Shown here: in pieces, positions 34,355 through 44,037 of the stretch
How the letters are laid out: each line of letters begins with the position of its first letter
Numbering within the stretch: position 1 is the first letter of the stretch
Source of the DNA: Chlorobiota bacterium
GTDB taxonomy: Bacteria; Bacteroidota; Bacteroidia; Bacteroidales; F082
Assembly: GCA_030596395.1 (NCBI GenBank)
Contig: JAUVKF010000016.1
Coordinates: 1 to 49,901, forward strand
Direction of reading: 5' to 3'
Length of the DNA: 49,901 nucleotides
The notes under the pieces: generated by a model
Databases searched by the model: none
What the model was told of the DNA's origin: nothing
Seen by the model: only the letters and a program-made list of their open reading frames with translations
Translations under genes and position numbers: made by a program

Positions 34355-36787
34355 TTAAGTGTTGTACGAATCAATATCTTTCAAGAATTGTTCCAAAGCC
34401 ATTTCGTTGGCTACTTTTACTTCCCTGGCTTTGCTGCCCTCAAATGGCCCAACAATTCCCGCAGCTTCAAGCTGATCGATGATCCTGCCTGCCCGGTTAT
34501 AGCCCAATTTTAATTTTCGCTGTAATAATGAGGTTGATCCTTGCTGTGTCTGAACGATGATCCTGGCTGCATCCTCAAAAAGTTCATCCCGTTCATTAGG
34601 ATTGAAATCATTTTTCGTATCCACCTCTTCTTCGTAGTATTCAGGGAGTTGCCAGGCTTCAGGAAATGCACGCTGCCCACCTATATATTCTGTAACCTCA
34701 TCCACTTCGGGGGTATCGATAAATGCACATTGAAGGCGGACGAGGTCGTTTCCGGTAGAAAGCAACATATCCCCCCGGCCAACTAACTGATCGGCACCGC
34801 CTGTATCCAGAATTGTTCGTGAATCAATCTTAGAGATAACACGGAAGGCTATCCTTGCCGGGAAGTTTGCCTTAATAGTTCCTGTTATGATATTTACCGA
34901 AGGTCGCTGGGTGGCAATAATCAGATGGATACCCACCGCCCTTGCCAATTGTGCCAATCGTGTAATTGGGCCTTCAATCTCCTTGCCTGCCATCATGATC
35001 AGGTCGGCAAATTCATCGATGACAAGTACAAGGTAAGGTAAATATCGGTGTCCGTTATTGGGGTTTAACTTTCGTGCAGTAAATTTCTGATTATATTCTT
35101 TTACATTTCTTACCTGTGCATCTTTCAATAACTCATACCGGTTGTCCATTTCGATGCTCATACTATTCAATGTCCGTACAACTACCCTTGTATCAGTAAT
35201 AATTGCTTCTTCCGAATCGGGCAATTTGGCAAGATAGTGTCGTTCGATCTTTGAATAAAGTGTCAGTTCCACTTTCTTGGGGTCAACCAGGATAAATTTA
35301 AGTTCAGACGGATGCTTTTTGTAAAGCAACGAAGCGATAATGGCATTGAGGCCAACCGATTTCCCCTGCCCTGTTGCTCCCGCCATAAGGATATGCGGCA
35401 TTTTTGTCAGGTCGGCAACATAGCTTTCGTTGGCAATGGTTTTACCTAAGCCAAACGGCAATTCGTAATTATTGTTCTGAAATTTATCGGATGCCAGGAT
35501 TGAACGCATAGAAACAATGGTGGGGTTCCTGTTTGGAACTTCAATACCCACTGTACCTTTTCCGGGGATAGGTGCAATAATCCTGATGCCCATCGCCGAA
35601 AGGCTCAGCGCAATATCGTCTTCCAGGTTTTTGATTTTGGAGATGCGGATACCGGGTGCAGGAATAATTTCATAAAGAGTAACTGTTGGGCCAATGGTTG
35701 CTTTTATTTTTATGATGCTTATGGCATAATGGTTCAGCGTTTCAACAATTTTGTTCTTGTTGGCATCCAGCTCATCCTTGTCAACCTTAATGGTATCCTC
35801 GGCATAATCGTTCAGCAAATCCAGTGGTGGCAGTTTAAAATCGGGCAGATCGAGTGTAGGATCAAATTCAGTATCAATACCAAAATGATCGCCCGGCTTA
35901 ACTTTCTCTTCTTCAATAGGTCTTTCGATGGTTAATTCTATTTCCTCTTTTGATTTTTTAGTGTCTGCCAATTCCTTTTCTATCTTAGTATCTACTTCAA
36001 CCTTAAAGGAATTTTCTTTTGTTGTCTGCTCATTATCTGAATATTCTACATCTCCGGTTTCGTCATTTACCGAGAACTCAACGGTATTATAAAGATCTTC
36101 TTTTGGAACTTGCCTTTTGCTTCCCGGGCTCAGGTCATCATCTTTCTTGAAATTAAAGCTAAACCTTTTTGATGAAAACCTGAAATCGATAAAGATAAAA
36201 ATTGCAGGCACAAAAATCAGGACAAAAATCAATCCCACTTTGCCCAGTACAGGTACAAGCCAATCGTTTAACTGTTTACCTGCTTCACCGGCCAGAATAT
36301 TCATTGGATCGGCAGGGAAAATCAGGTTTAATGCCATCGGAAGCCAGAGTAAGCAAACTACAATCATCTGGAACCATATCCACAATTTAAACATGGGTAT
36401 GCGAAGCAGCATTTTCAAACCCAATCCGATAAACAGCAACGGAAAGAAAAAAGCACCCAAACCTACACCTCGTTGTATGAACCAGTATGAAAAAAATACG
36501 CCCAGTTTTCCCGTCCAGTTTTGAACTTCTTCGGCATGGTCTTTAAAGACTTTACCGACATCGGTAGCTTCGAACCAATTCACGAAAAAAGAGAGAAAAG
36601 CCAGAAAAAGGTAAACCCCTACAAGGACTAAAAAGAAACCACCGATTCGCTTAAGTTGCGGACTGTAGTTTTTGTTACTGCCTGCTTTCTTCCGTTTTTT
36701 AACAGCTTGCTTTTTTGAATTTCCTGTTCTTTTTTTTACAGGTTGTTTAAGTATATTGCTTTTACGCGTATTTGATCTGTCTGGCAT
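34355..36787 (-). CDS. ftsK: DNA translocase FtsK
   Basis: Hexameric ATPase pumping the terminus region through the septum. The 810-residue chain has a basic N-terminus, four membrane helices (about 46-215), a charged linker (about 220-320), and the motor: IKATIGPTVTLYEI, Walker A GATGQGKS (about 472-479), Walker B LVIDEFADLI and the RPSVNIITG loop. The last 65 residues form the gamma winged helix (LLQRKLKLGYNRAGRIIDQLEAAGIVGP) that reads KOPS-like sequences. Length is normal for the phylum. It is followed by lolA on the same strand. Confidence 0.97.
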   Translation of the reverse strand: MPDRSNTRKSNILKQPVKKRTGNSKKQAVKKRKKAGSNKNYSPQLKRIGGFFLVLVGVYLFLAFLSFFVNWFEATDVGKVFKDHAEEVQNWTGKLGVFFSYWFIQRGVGLGAFFFPLLFIGLGLKMLLRIPMFKLWIWFQMIVVCLLWLPMALNLIFPADPMNILAGEAGKQLNDWLVPVLGKVGLIFVLIFVPAIFIFIDFRFSSKRFSFNFKKDDDLSPGSKRQVPKEDLYNTVEFSVNDETGDVEYSDNEQTTKENSFKVEVDTKIEKELADTKKSKEEIELTIERPIEEEKVKPGDHFGIDTEFDPTLDLPDFKLPPLDLLNDYAEDTIKVDKDELDANKNKIVETLNHYAISIIKIKATIGPTVTLYEIIPAPGIRISKIKNLEDDIALSLSAMGIRIIAPIPGKGTVGIEVPNRNPTIVSMRSILASDKFQNNNYELPFGLGKTIANESYVADLTKMPHILMAGATGQGKSVGLNAIIASLLYKKHPSELKFILVDPKKVELTLYSKIERHYLAKLPDSEEAIITDTRVVVRTLNSMSIEMDNRYELLKDAQVRNVKEYNQKFTARKLNPNNGHRYLPYLVLVIDEFADLIMMAGKEIEGPITRLAQLARAVGIHLIIATQRPSVNIITGTIKANFPARIAFRVISKIDSRTILDTGGADQLVGRGDMLLSTGNDLVRLQCAFIDTPEVDEVTEYIGGQRAFPEAWQLPEYYEEEVDTKNDFNPNERDELFEDAARIIVQTQQGSTSLLQRKLKLGYNRAGRIIDQLEAAGIVGPFEGSKAREVKVANEMALEQFLKDIDSYNT

Positions 36788-36876
36788 TAATGGTTTGCTT
36801 TAATGATCGCAAAATTAACAAATTAAAAGCCACAAAGTGAATGGTGAAATCAAAGGAAATAAATGGAAGATATTTT

Positions 36877-38391
36877 TTATTTTACAAAAGAGAACAATCG
36901 TCTCCACCTGATCTTACCATCGAGCCAGCCTTTGTTCTGATCGAGTGATAACCAAACGATTTCAGGCTTTCCAACAACATGATCTTCAGGAACAAAACCC
37001 CAGTACCTCGAGTCGACCGAATTATGGCGGTTATCGCCCATCATCCAGTAATAATTTAATTCCGGAGTAAAGGAAGTTGCTTCCTGCCCATCAATCAGGA
37101 TTTTACTGCCATCAATCTCCAGGTCATGACCCTCATAAACCGTAATAAGGCGATTATAAAGCGGAATGCTATTGATGTCAATTTCAATTGGAACTCCTTT
37201 CTTTGGAACATAAATAGGTCCGTAATTATCACGATTCCACGAAAATCGCTGGTCGAACGGGAAGGTCTCGGGATTCCATTGTCCGGCAGGTTCATTCCTT
37301 ACCTCTACCTTTTTAACGATTGCCAGCCTTTCAATACCCTGTTTAGCTTCTTCGGTTAAAGCTGACTGAAACAGGCCGGGTTGATTGGTGCGATCAAATC
37401 CGGTGATATTGAACTTGTCAAGTATTTTCGGGTTGACACTTGTCCCGTCAGTATGGACATAGTGCATGTATTGAAGTCTTTCAGGGTTTATCCCCATTTC
37501 TCCATTAATATAAACCTGTCTGTTGATGATTTGCAAACTGTCGCCCGGCAGCCCGATACAACGTTTTACATAATTCTCGCGCTTATCCACCGGACGGTAA
37601 ACAATATCACCAAAATTCCTTTTGTCGTTCCACACACGGTCGCGCCCACGCATTTTCACCAGGCGGTAATAGCTCATATTGCTTTGCCATACCGTACTTA
37701 CCGTATCCCCTTCAGGATAATTAAAAACTATCGGGTCGTTTCTTTCAACCTTTTTAAAACCGGCAAACCGGTAATAAGGAAACTTAACCCACTCGACAAA
37801 TGACTTAGTTGTTTCGGAAAACGGCATGGTATGATGGACAAATGGAAAAGCAACCGGTGTCATGGGCATCCGGGGACCGTAAGCAATTTTGCTTACAAAA
37901 AGATAATCACCAACCAGCATCGATTTTTCCATTGAAGAAGTCGGAATGGTGTATGCTTCAAAGAGGAAAGTTCTGATAATTGTGGCTGCTACCACTGCAA
38001 AAATAATGGCATCCACCCATTCGCGTACCCAGCCTTTTTTGATTTCGGGCCGGTCATCCGGATCCACAAATTTTTCATCATCATTTAAACCCAGATATGG
38101 AAGATAAATGAAAGGAAAAACCACTGCCACAAATTGTTCCCAAAGTTTAAACTTGTTAAAGCATTTTGCAATTTCCACCAACATCAACATATACATGAAC
38201 ACGTTGATGAATGGGAAAATAAGCAGCAAATACCACCACATGGGTTTTTTGATGATCTTCAGGAAAACATAGAGATTATAAAAAGGGATAAGGGTTTCCC
38301 AGCCTTTGCGGCCTGCTTTTTCAAAAACCATCCAGCCAAAAATTGTTGGAATGGTAAACGACAGTGGGATCAATATGATTAATTCGAGCAT
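36877..38391 (-). CDS. lepB: Signal peptidase I
   Basis: Cleaves signal peptides at the periplasmic face. The 504-residue protein begins with three hydrophobic segments (about 3-23, 51-75, 85-102), a DUF5684-like extension typical of Bacteroidota, then another helix at 127-145. The catalytic Ser lies in IPTSSME (S153) and the general-base Lys in NYVKRCIGLPGD; the late GDNRHNSVDSRYWGFVP motif completes the S26 fold. An insertion between the Lys box and the GDNRxNS box explains the size. It is usually next to dapB in this phylum; here a five-kilobase segment separates them. Confidence 0.95.
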   Translation of the reverse strand: MLELIILIPLSFTIPTIFGWMVFEKAGRKGWETLIPFYNLYVFLKIIKKPMWWYLLLIFPFINVFMYMLMLVEIAKCFNKFKLWEQFVAVVFPFIYLPYLGLNDDEKFVDPDDRPEIKKGWVREWVDAIIFAVVAATIIRTFLFEAYTIPTSSMEKSMLVGDYLFVSKIAYGPRMPMTPVAFPFVHHTMPFSETTKSFVEWVKFPYYRFAGFKKVERNDPIVFNYPEGDTVSTVWQSNMSYYRLVKMRGRDRVWNDKRNFGDIVYRPVDKRENYVKRCIGLPGDSLQIINRQVYINGEMGINPERLQYMHYVHTDGTSVNPKILDKFNITGFDRTNQPGLFQSALTEEAKQGIERLAIVKKVEVRNEPAGQWNPETFPFDQRFSWNRDNYGPIYVPKKGVPIEIDINSIPLYNRLITVYEGHDLEIDGSKILIDGQEATSFTPELNYYWMMGDNRHNSVDSRYWGFVPEDHVVGKPEIVWLSLDQNKGWLDGKIRWRRLFSFVK

Positions 38392-38492
38392 GATATTTGG
38401 ATTTAATATGTGCGCAATGTACTACCTTTCAGTATGTAATGCAGTTAATTAATGTTAAATGCCTTTAATTATTGTTAATGGTTTTAAGGGCG

Positions 38493-38500
38493 CAAAGCTA
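38493..38500 (-). promoter_or_regulatory. Possible lepB -7 element
   Basis: On the minus strand the bases read TAGCTTTG (TAxxTTTG). It lies 102 bp upstream of the lepB start, and no -33 partner is evident. Confidence 0.35.
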
Positions 38501-38643
38501 AAAAATTCTAAACATTTTCATTTGCTAAAAATCTGTTCGTTAAACATACATATATCTCGAAAATGAAAATTAATGGTTTTGCTACTAAACATATAATTTA
38601 AAAGATTATTCCTGGTATTTATTCTGATAAAAGTCTTAAATTT

Positions 38644-40056
38644 ATGGTATTAATAATCAATCAAAAAAAATTAATAATAACAATGATTAATCAATGCTTT
38701 GCCTTTACTAAACATTCATACGTAATCGATTTATTGCATCTTATTTATCTCGGTTTAACCCTGTGCTTAATATTATGCTTTCCTTTCAATAATAAAAGTC
38801 AGGATTATGAAAAAAGTAATGAATCATGTTTGATTCTAAAAACCGGCTACAACTGGGTTAGCTACCCCAGGCTACAGCGAATAGATGAGGGCGATGACCC
38901 TGTTGATGCTCAAAGTTTTCTGTCGAATATGTACCCGTTCCCGTCTTCTTTACAACAGGATGGATGGGAGCCTGGAGCCTTTAGTGGCCAGCATATCAGG
39001 TATGATTACGAGCATGGATGGTCAAATGATGGATTGACAGACATATATTCTTCAAGGGGGTATAAAATTTTAACCGATAACACGGGCTTCACTTACGTAC
39101 CCATGTCAGGAACCGTACTGCCGGCTGACCATGAAATTGCCTTGTATTCGGACCCCGATACCGAAAACTGGGTGGGCTATTATTTACCGTACCCACAAAG
39201 CCCACTGGATGCGCTTTTGGATATATTGCCCGACATGGAAATTGCCAAAGGTTATGACTGGTCTGTTGTTGATATGGGCATGAATCCTACTATACCTTTG
39301 TGGGTTGTATTCCCCGAAGATGCCACGATAAACTACGGGGAAATGGCTGTTATAACAACTACTACCGACCGCAGTTTCCACTGGAACCAGGTGCAAAAGG
39401 CCGAGGGGGGTAGTTTAACTGATCCGGAGTATTACAGCTATTCGGAAGAACCTGACTATACACCTGTTTTTATTGAGCTTGACACAGCAAACCGGCCTGT
39501 TGAAATAGGTGCTTTTGTAAATGATACCTGCATAGGTGCCACTGTGGTAGTAGCGACAGATACGCTGACCATGATACGATGTTATATGATTGGCGAAGAG
39601 AATGACAGCCTGGAGTTTGAAACTTATTACGGAACAAAATCATCTCAAAACAAGAGGATAAATGACTATTATGTTTTAAACAGGGAAAAACATCTAAAGG
39701 AGCAACGTGCTATCAGAATTGGTGAAGCGAAAAGTCATTATTTGGTTTCATTCAAACAAATCAACAATTCAATTCTAGTTGATGAGGATTTGCAAATTGA
39801 ATTTTACCCGAATCCTGTTCATGAAAGCGGTAATATTGAAATTACCTTAAATACAGAAACCCAAATTTCAATTGAAATATTCGACCGGCTGGGTAGATTA
39901 ATAACAAAACCCTTTACCGGTTATTTAACAAAAGGTGTACACACAATTAACTGGGAACCTTTTGACGGGCAAGGCAACAAACTCATACAGGGTTTATATA
40001 TAATAAGGGTAAATGCAGATGGAGCAACGACAAATAAAAAGATAATAGTCAAATAA
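38644..40056 (+). CDS. T9SS cargo protein of unknown function
   Basis: A 470-residue secreted protein. A long N-terminal region (residues 1-53) includes one hydrophobic core (about 28-48, LLHLIYLGLTLCLILCFPF), so a shorter start at ATG 38683 is possible. The mature part opens with GYNWVSYPRL and DGWEPGAFSGQHIRYDYEHGW, a 'WISFPRL'-like beta domain I cannot name. The end is a type A sorting domain: EFYPNPVHESGNIEITLN, SIEIFDRLGRLI, LIQGLYIIRVNAD and KKIIVK. It precedes another cargo gene by 61 bp on the same strand. Confidence 0.8.
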   Translation: MVLIINQKKLIITMINQCFAFTKHSYVIDLLHLIYLGLTLCLILCFPFNNKSQDYEKSNESCLILKTGYNWVSYPRLQRIDEGDDPVDAQSFLSNMYPFPSSLQQDGWEPGAFSGQHIRYDYEHGWSNDGLTDIYSSRGYKILTDNTGFTYVPMSGTVLPADHEIALYSDPDTENWVGYYLPYPQSPLDALLDILPDMEIAKGYDWSVVDMGMNPTIPLWVVFPEDATINYGEMAVITTTTDRSFHWNQVQKAEGGSLTDPEYYSYSEEPDYTPVFIELDTANRPVEIGAFVNDTCIGATVVVATDTLTMIRCYMIGEENDSLEFETYYGTKSSQNKRINDYYVLNREKHLKEQRAIRIGEAKSHYLVSFKQINNSILVDEDLQIEFYPNPVHESGNIEITLNTETQISIEIFDRLGRLITKPFTGYLTKGVHTINWEPFDGQGNKLIQGLYIIRVNADGATTNKKIIVK

Positions 40057-40068
40057 TTAACAACAATG

Positions 40069-40103
40069 CCCTTCCCCCCGTGGAGGAAAAACCGGGGGGA
40101 GGG
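40069..40103. terminator. GC-rich hairpin between the two T9SS genes
   Basis: CCCTTCCCCCCG (40069-40080) pairs with CGGGGGGAGGG (40093-40103) with one bulge, around a 12-base loop. There is no following T-run, so it may be an attenuating or processing structure or a small inserted palindrome. Confidence 0.55.
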
Positions 40104-40117
40104 TTAACTTTTAACTT

Positions 40118-42454
40118 ATGAACTCATATTTCCGAAATATCATAATAAAAATCATTGCTACCGATTTGCTCATGCTGATTGCCTTATTTTCTATGGCTGA
40201 TACCTTAAGCGTTAAGCAGGACGGCACGGGTGATTACACAGTAATACAAACAGCCATTAACAATGCTGTTAACGGTGATACAATTGTAGTTTACCCGGGC
40301 GTTTACATTGAAAACCTTGATTTAATGGGAAAAACCCTGATGCTGAGCAGTACATACCTTTACAACCCGGCGGATTCAATTGTATGGCAAACCGTGATTG
40401 ACGGAGACAGTGCAGGCAGTTGCATACTGGCCAACAAGGGCGAGCAGGATTTGATCATTAACGGTTTCACGATAACAAACGGTACCGGATACAATGATTA
40501 TGAGAAGTATTATAGAGGTGGTGGAATATTCATTAAAGAAGGCACAGCGTTGATACAAAATTGCATTATTCAAAAAAATTTCAGCAGCTCTGGCGGAGGT
40601 ATTAATGCCCGAAGTTCTATTGTTACCCTGTCAGGTAATATTATCAGGTTTAACCACGCCACAGGGGCTGGCGGAGGGATTACCGTTGCAACAAATACAG
40701 AGGAAGGAATTATTTTTGACACTGTTAACCTTAATTCGATATATTTGAATTATTCGGAAGTTGGCAACGACTACCATCAAAACTGGGAGGTACCGTTTAC
40801 TAATATTATACTTGATACGGCAACGGTTTTGGAGCCTGATCACTATTTTTATTCGGCCATAAATCCAAATGGTTTCCAGACAGGCAACCTGGAAGTTGAA
40901 GCCCTGCAGGGTAAAACCACAGCAGTCAACAACGATTTGTTTGTTAGCCCGGAAGGTAACAATAACAATTCGGGGTTAACACCTGACGAACCTCTTCAAT
41001 CGTTCAGTTTTGCCCTGCTAAAGATAAAGCCCGACAGCACAAAATACAACACCATTCATCTTACCGAAGGTACCTATTCAGCCACAACAACCGGTGAAAA
41101 GATGCCGGTAAACCTGAAAAGCTATATTACACTCCGGGGGGCTGAATGTGAAACAACCATAATCGATGCCGAAAAATCCGGGGTAATTTACAATCAGGGC
41201 CTTTTTGCCTTATTCAACCCCGGTGAAAAAGAGATGAAGATTAAAAACATTTCATTTATCAATGCAAAATCAGGCTGGGCCTATAACGACCCAAGCATAC
41301 TTTGCAGGTACAATAATTTTGTTGAATTCGACAGTATTGTTTTTCACGATAATATTTCACTTAAAGATGCCAATTCATTAGGTTTGAGAAGAATTGATTC
41401 CGTAATTATATCAAATTGTATTTTTTACAATAATCTTGGCACGAAGGAAATTGGCTTTGTTAATACCCCTCCTGATTACCTTGGCAGATTGAAGTTGATA
41501 TCCTGCGTATTTTATAATAACGGGCCAAATCCTGAGGAGGCAAACTATCATTCATCAGTTTACTTCCTGGGACAGGAGGCTCAACCAATCAATTGTTTCC
41601 CGTTAGTGGTAAATACCCTTTTTCACAACAATTATTCTATTTACGAAGGAGGCTGGCCACATTGGCCGGCGATAGGTATCAGTTCAAAAACAGAGGCCAC
41701 ATTTGTGAATTGTACATTTGCAGATAATATCGAAGAAAACGGGATATCAGGCGCCGCACTTGGCATGGCACGCGACAACCATGTAAAAATTTACAACAGC
41801 GTTTTTTGGGGAAATCGACCTTTTCAGATAGTTTCAAATAACACATCTGAAGATCATCCAAACACTATTGAAATATTTAATTCATGCATTGAGGATGGTT
41901 ATGATGGTATTGCACAGTTAAGCCCGTATAACACGGTTATTTACGATGAAAGTAACATAGAAGAAAACCCACAGTTTTTCGGCCAGGGCGATTTCCCGTA
42001 TATGCTTTCTTCTTCTTCACCCTGCATTGATGAAGGCACGCTGGATTTACCGGAAGGCATCGAACTACCCGAATACGATCTGGCAGGCAACCCGCGCATT
42101 TACGGCGAAACAGTAGATATGGGTGCCTATGAGTGGTCGCCGGTAAGTATTGGCGAATACCAACCCATCGAAAAACAAAAAGAAAAACTATTAGAAGCAG
42201 CACCTAACCCTTTTGATTGGGGAACCTATGTTACCGCTAAATACAAACACGATGGAAATATTAAAGTAGTCGTTTTTAATAATTACGGTCGATTGGTAAA
42301 AGTATTGCTTAATGTTCAAAACCTCTCGGGCCGCTCAGAGATGCAATGGACAGGAAATGATGAAAACAACAATCCCTTGCCCAAGGGCATTTATCATGTG
42401 GTGATGTATTACGATGATAATGAGGTTGATGTAATAAAGCTGGTGAAACAATAA
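40118..42454 (+). CDS. T9SS cargo protein with right-handed beta-helix domains
   Basis: A 778-residue secreted protein. Residues about 10-27 form the signal peptide (MLIALFSMADT). The first helix domain (about 30-215) starts with GTGDYTVIQTAINNAVNGDTIVVYPGVY, typical of pectate-lyase-like or DUF1565 folds, and has GGGI rungs. A second domain (about 270-660) starts LFVSPEGNNNNSGLTPDEPLQSF. A 'YDLAGNPRIYGETVDMGAYEW' motif closes it, a known anchor signature. The sorting domain follows: APNPFDWGTYV, IKVVVFNNYGRLV, KGIYHVVMYYDDNE. I see no catalytic site, so it may bind surface sugars or proteins. Confidence 0.82.
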   Translation: MNSYFRNIIIKIIATDLLMLIALFSMADTLSVKQDGTGDYTVIQTAINNAVNGDTIVVYPGVYIENLDLMGKTLMLSSTYLYNPADSIVWQTVIDGDSAGSCILANKGEQDLIINGFTITNGTGYNDYEKYYRGGGIFIKEGTALIQNCIIQKNFSSSGGGINARSSIVTLSGNIIRFNHATGAGGGITVATNTEEGIIFDTVNLNSIYLNYSEVGNDYHQNWEVPFTNIILDTATVLEPDHYFYSAINPNGFQTGNLEVEALQGKTTAVNNDLFVSPEGNNNNSGLTPDEPLQSFSFALLKIKPDSTKYNTIHLTEGTYSATTTGEKMPVNLKSYITLRGAECETTIIDAEKSGVIYNQGLFALFNPGEKEMKIKNISFINAKSGWAYNDPSILCRYNNFVEFDSIVFHDNISLKDANSLGLRRIDSVIISNCIFYNNLGTKEIGFVNTPPDYLGRLKLISCVFYNNGPNPEEANYHSSVYFLGQEAQPINCFPLVVNTLFHNNYSIYEGGWPHWPAIGISSKTEATFVNCTFADNIEENGISGAALGMARDNHVKIYNSVFWGNRPFQIVSNNTSEDHPNTIEIFNSCIEDGYDGIAQLSPYNTVIYDESNIEENPQFFGQGDFPYMLSSSSPCIDEGTLDLPEGIELPEYDLAGNPRIYGETVDMGAYEWSPVSIGEYQPIEKQKEKLLEAAPNPFDWGTYVTAKYKHDGNIKVVVFNNYGRLVKVLLNVQNLSGRSEMQWTGNDENNNPLPKGIYHVVMYYDDNEVDVIKLVKQ

Positions 42455-42457
42455 GTG

Positions 42458-42904
42458 TTATTTCGGTATCTGATATAATACAGATTTCTCAGTTCCGGCA
42501 ATCTTAAAATAAATCCCGCCCCGGTCAGCAAAGCGTTTAAAAGGTTCAAGGCTGAATGTTAATTTTTTCTGAACTATTGAACGACATGGGTCATTGTCTT
42601 TAAAAGCGAGGTGCAATATAGTTTGGGGAGGCATGGATTCCAGTACCTGATTGGTATAGTACAGATCAAACCTGGCTTCGCCACAACCTCCTCCATAGTT
42701 TACCAGTATTTCCAAACATTGATCTTTGATGTTTAAGCTATCGATGTCATAGAAATCTATCCTAAGACTATCAGCTGGTTTTTCCAGCATGAGCATTTCT
42801 TTACAATCTGATGTTTTGGGTTGATTGGTATTTGCAGATTGTTTTTTCGTGCTGCATGCAGTTAATAATAAAGTTGTTAAGAGAAAGAAGAGTAAAAATC
42901 TCAT
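42458..42904 (-). CDS. Small lipoprotein of unknown function
   Basis: A 148-residue protein. LLLTAC (lipobox, Cys17) after a hydrophobic N-terminus indicates a lipoprotein. The body contains a Cys-rich centre (NYGGGCGEARFDLYY) and a later PCRSIVQKKLTFSLEPF. I do not recognise the domain. Its stop lies 3 bp from that of the convergent T9SS gene. It is on the same strand as lepB but is not obviously part of that operon. Confidence 0.72.
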   Translation of the reverse strand: MRFLLFFLLTTLLLTACSTKKQSANTNQPKTSDCKEMLMLEKPADSLRIDFYDIDSLNIKDQCLEILVNYGGGCGEARFDLYYTNQVLESMPPQTILHLAFKDNDPCRSIVQKKLTFSLEPFKRFADRGGIYFKIAGTEKSVLYQIPK

Positions 42905-43304
42905 TGTATATCTATTAGTATCTTATTTCTAGTGTTCATGTATTCTTTGGCAGAATATTTTACATTAAAATTTTTTGACGCTAATTTACACAGGTTTATT
43001 ATGATTGTTCAACAAATCGTTATTGATAGAAAAGTGAAGTTTTTTTATCATAAACAATCAGTATTAATCTGCGTCAGAACTCTTCTGGCTCGTCCAGGTT
43101 ATGCAATTAATTTTTTGAACGAATGGTGCAATTTTATAAAATCGAAAAGTATTTACCAAAATTAATTATTCTCCGTGTACCTTTGGGTCTTCTTTGTGCA
43201 ACTCTGTGAAATAGCTATTGCACTCCCAAAGGGATACCTACGGTAAAAGTAACACAGAGCAGCTTAGAGTTTCACAAAGTTTTTGTAAGAATTTATGCTT
43301 ATTC
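42905..43304. other. Gene-free stretch upstream of dapB's 3' end
   Basis: The 400 bp hold AT-rich DNA and the degenerate repeat at 43171-43279. A 77-codon frame from ATG 42932 has no recognisable domain and no promoter-like signal, so I leave it out. Confidence 0.6.
43171..43279. repeat. Degenerate palindromic repeat with embedded 23-bp repeat
   Basis: CTTTGTGCAACTCTGTGAAA (43193-43211 region) on one side and AACACAGAG...TTTCACAAAG (43251-43279) on the other form imperfect inverted arms related to 151-213 and 13929-14014. The 23-bp segment 43219-43241 between them is the inverted copy of 286-308. Confidence 0.6.
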
Positions 43305-44024
43305 TTATCCAAATTGCAGAAGCTCATCCATCGTAAACACTCCGTTTTTATCTACAGAAAATTCTGCTGCTAAAACCGCACCCAAAGCAAAACCACTGCG
43401 GTTTTTGGCTTCATGTTTTAAGCTTATCAGGTCGGCGTCCGATTCATATATCACTTCATGGGTACCCGGCACTTCACCTTCCCTATGCGACAAAATTGGA
43501 AGAGCGCCATCGCCAAACGAAGGTCTGTTCACCCATGATGTCAATTCATCATTTGCTTCGATAATATCTTCAGCCGCTTTAATAGCTGTGCCACTGGGGG
43601 CATCCAGTTTGTGAATATGGTGGGTTTCTTTCATCGAAACTTGATATCCTTCAACTCCTTTCATCAGCTTTGCCAGTTGCTTATTCGCCCTGAAAAAAAT
43701 GTTGATACCTATACTGAAATTAGGTGCGTAAAAAAGTGTTCCTTCAAAATTGTTGCATTGTTTTTTAATTTCATCCAATTCACCGTACCATCCTGTTGTT
43801 CCCGTTACGACTGGGATACCCGATCTGAAACAATGCATTATATTTTCAACGGCAGTTTCAGGAAAGCTGAAATCAACAACTACATCAATATCCTGTTTCA
43901 GCGTATCCAGTTGTTCCCATTCCTCTTCAGTATCAAACTTTGCTATGATCCGGTGCTTCCTTTGCAAAGCAATTTTTTCAACTTCTTTGCCCATTCGTCC
44001 GTAGCCTGAAATAATAATATTCAT
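43305..44024 (-). CDS. dapB: 4-hydroxy-tetrahydrodipicolinate reductase
   Basis: Reduces dihydrodipicolinate in the lysine and diaminopimelate pathway. The 239-residue protein has the NAD(P)-binding start IIISGYGRMGKEV, VVDFSFPETAVENI, TGTTGW, APNFSIGINIFF and the substrate/catalytic HHIHKLDAPSGTA with the His-His-x-x-Lys pattern. Length is somewhat short, typical for the Bacteroidota. It belongs to the minus-strand series parA-parB-DUF5683-dapB. Confidence 0.96.
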   Translation of the reverse strand: MNIIISGYGRMGKEVEKIALQRKHRIIAKFDTEEEWEQLDTLKQDIDVVVDFSFPETAVENIMHCFRSGIPVVTGTTGWYGELDEIKKQCNNFEGTLFYAPNFSIGINIFFRANKQLAKLMKGVEGYQVSMKETHHIHKLDAPSGTAIKAAEDIIEANDELTSWVNRPSFGDGALPILSHREGEVPGTHEVIYESDADLISLKHEAKNRSGFALGAVLAAEFSVDKNGVFTMDELLQFG

Positions 44025-44037
44025 GAATTCTGTGAAA

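Noticed and set aside
42932..43165. A 77-codon frame upstream of dapB's end
   Set aside because: No domain, no promoter-like box, AT-driven composition.
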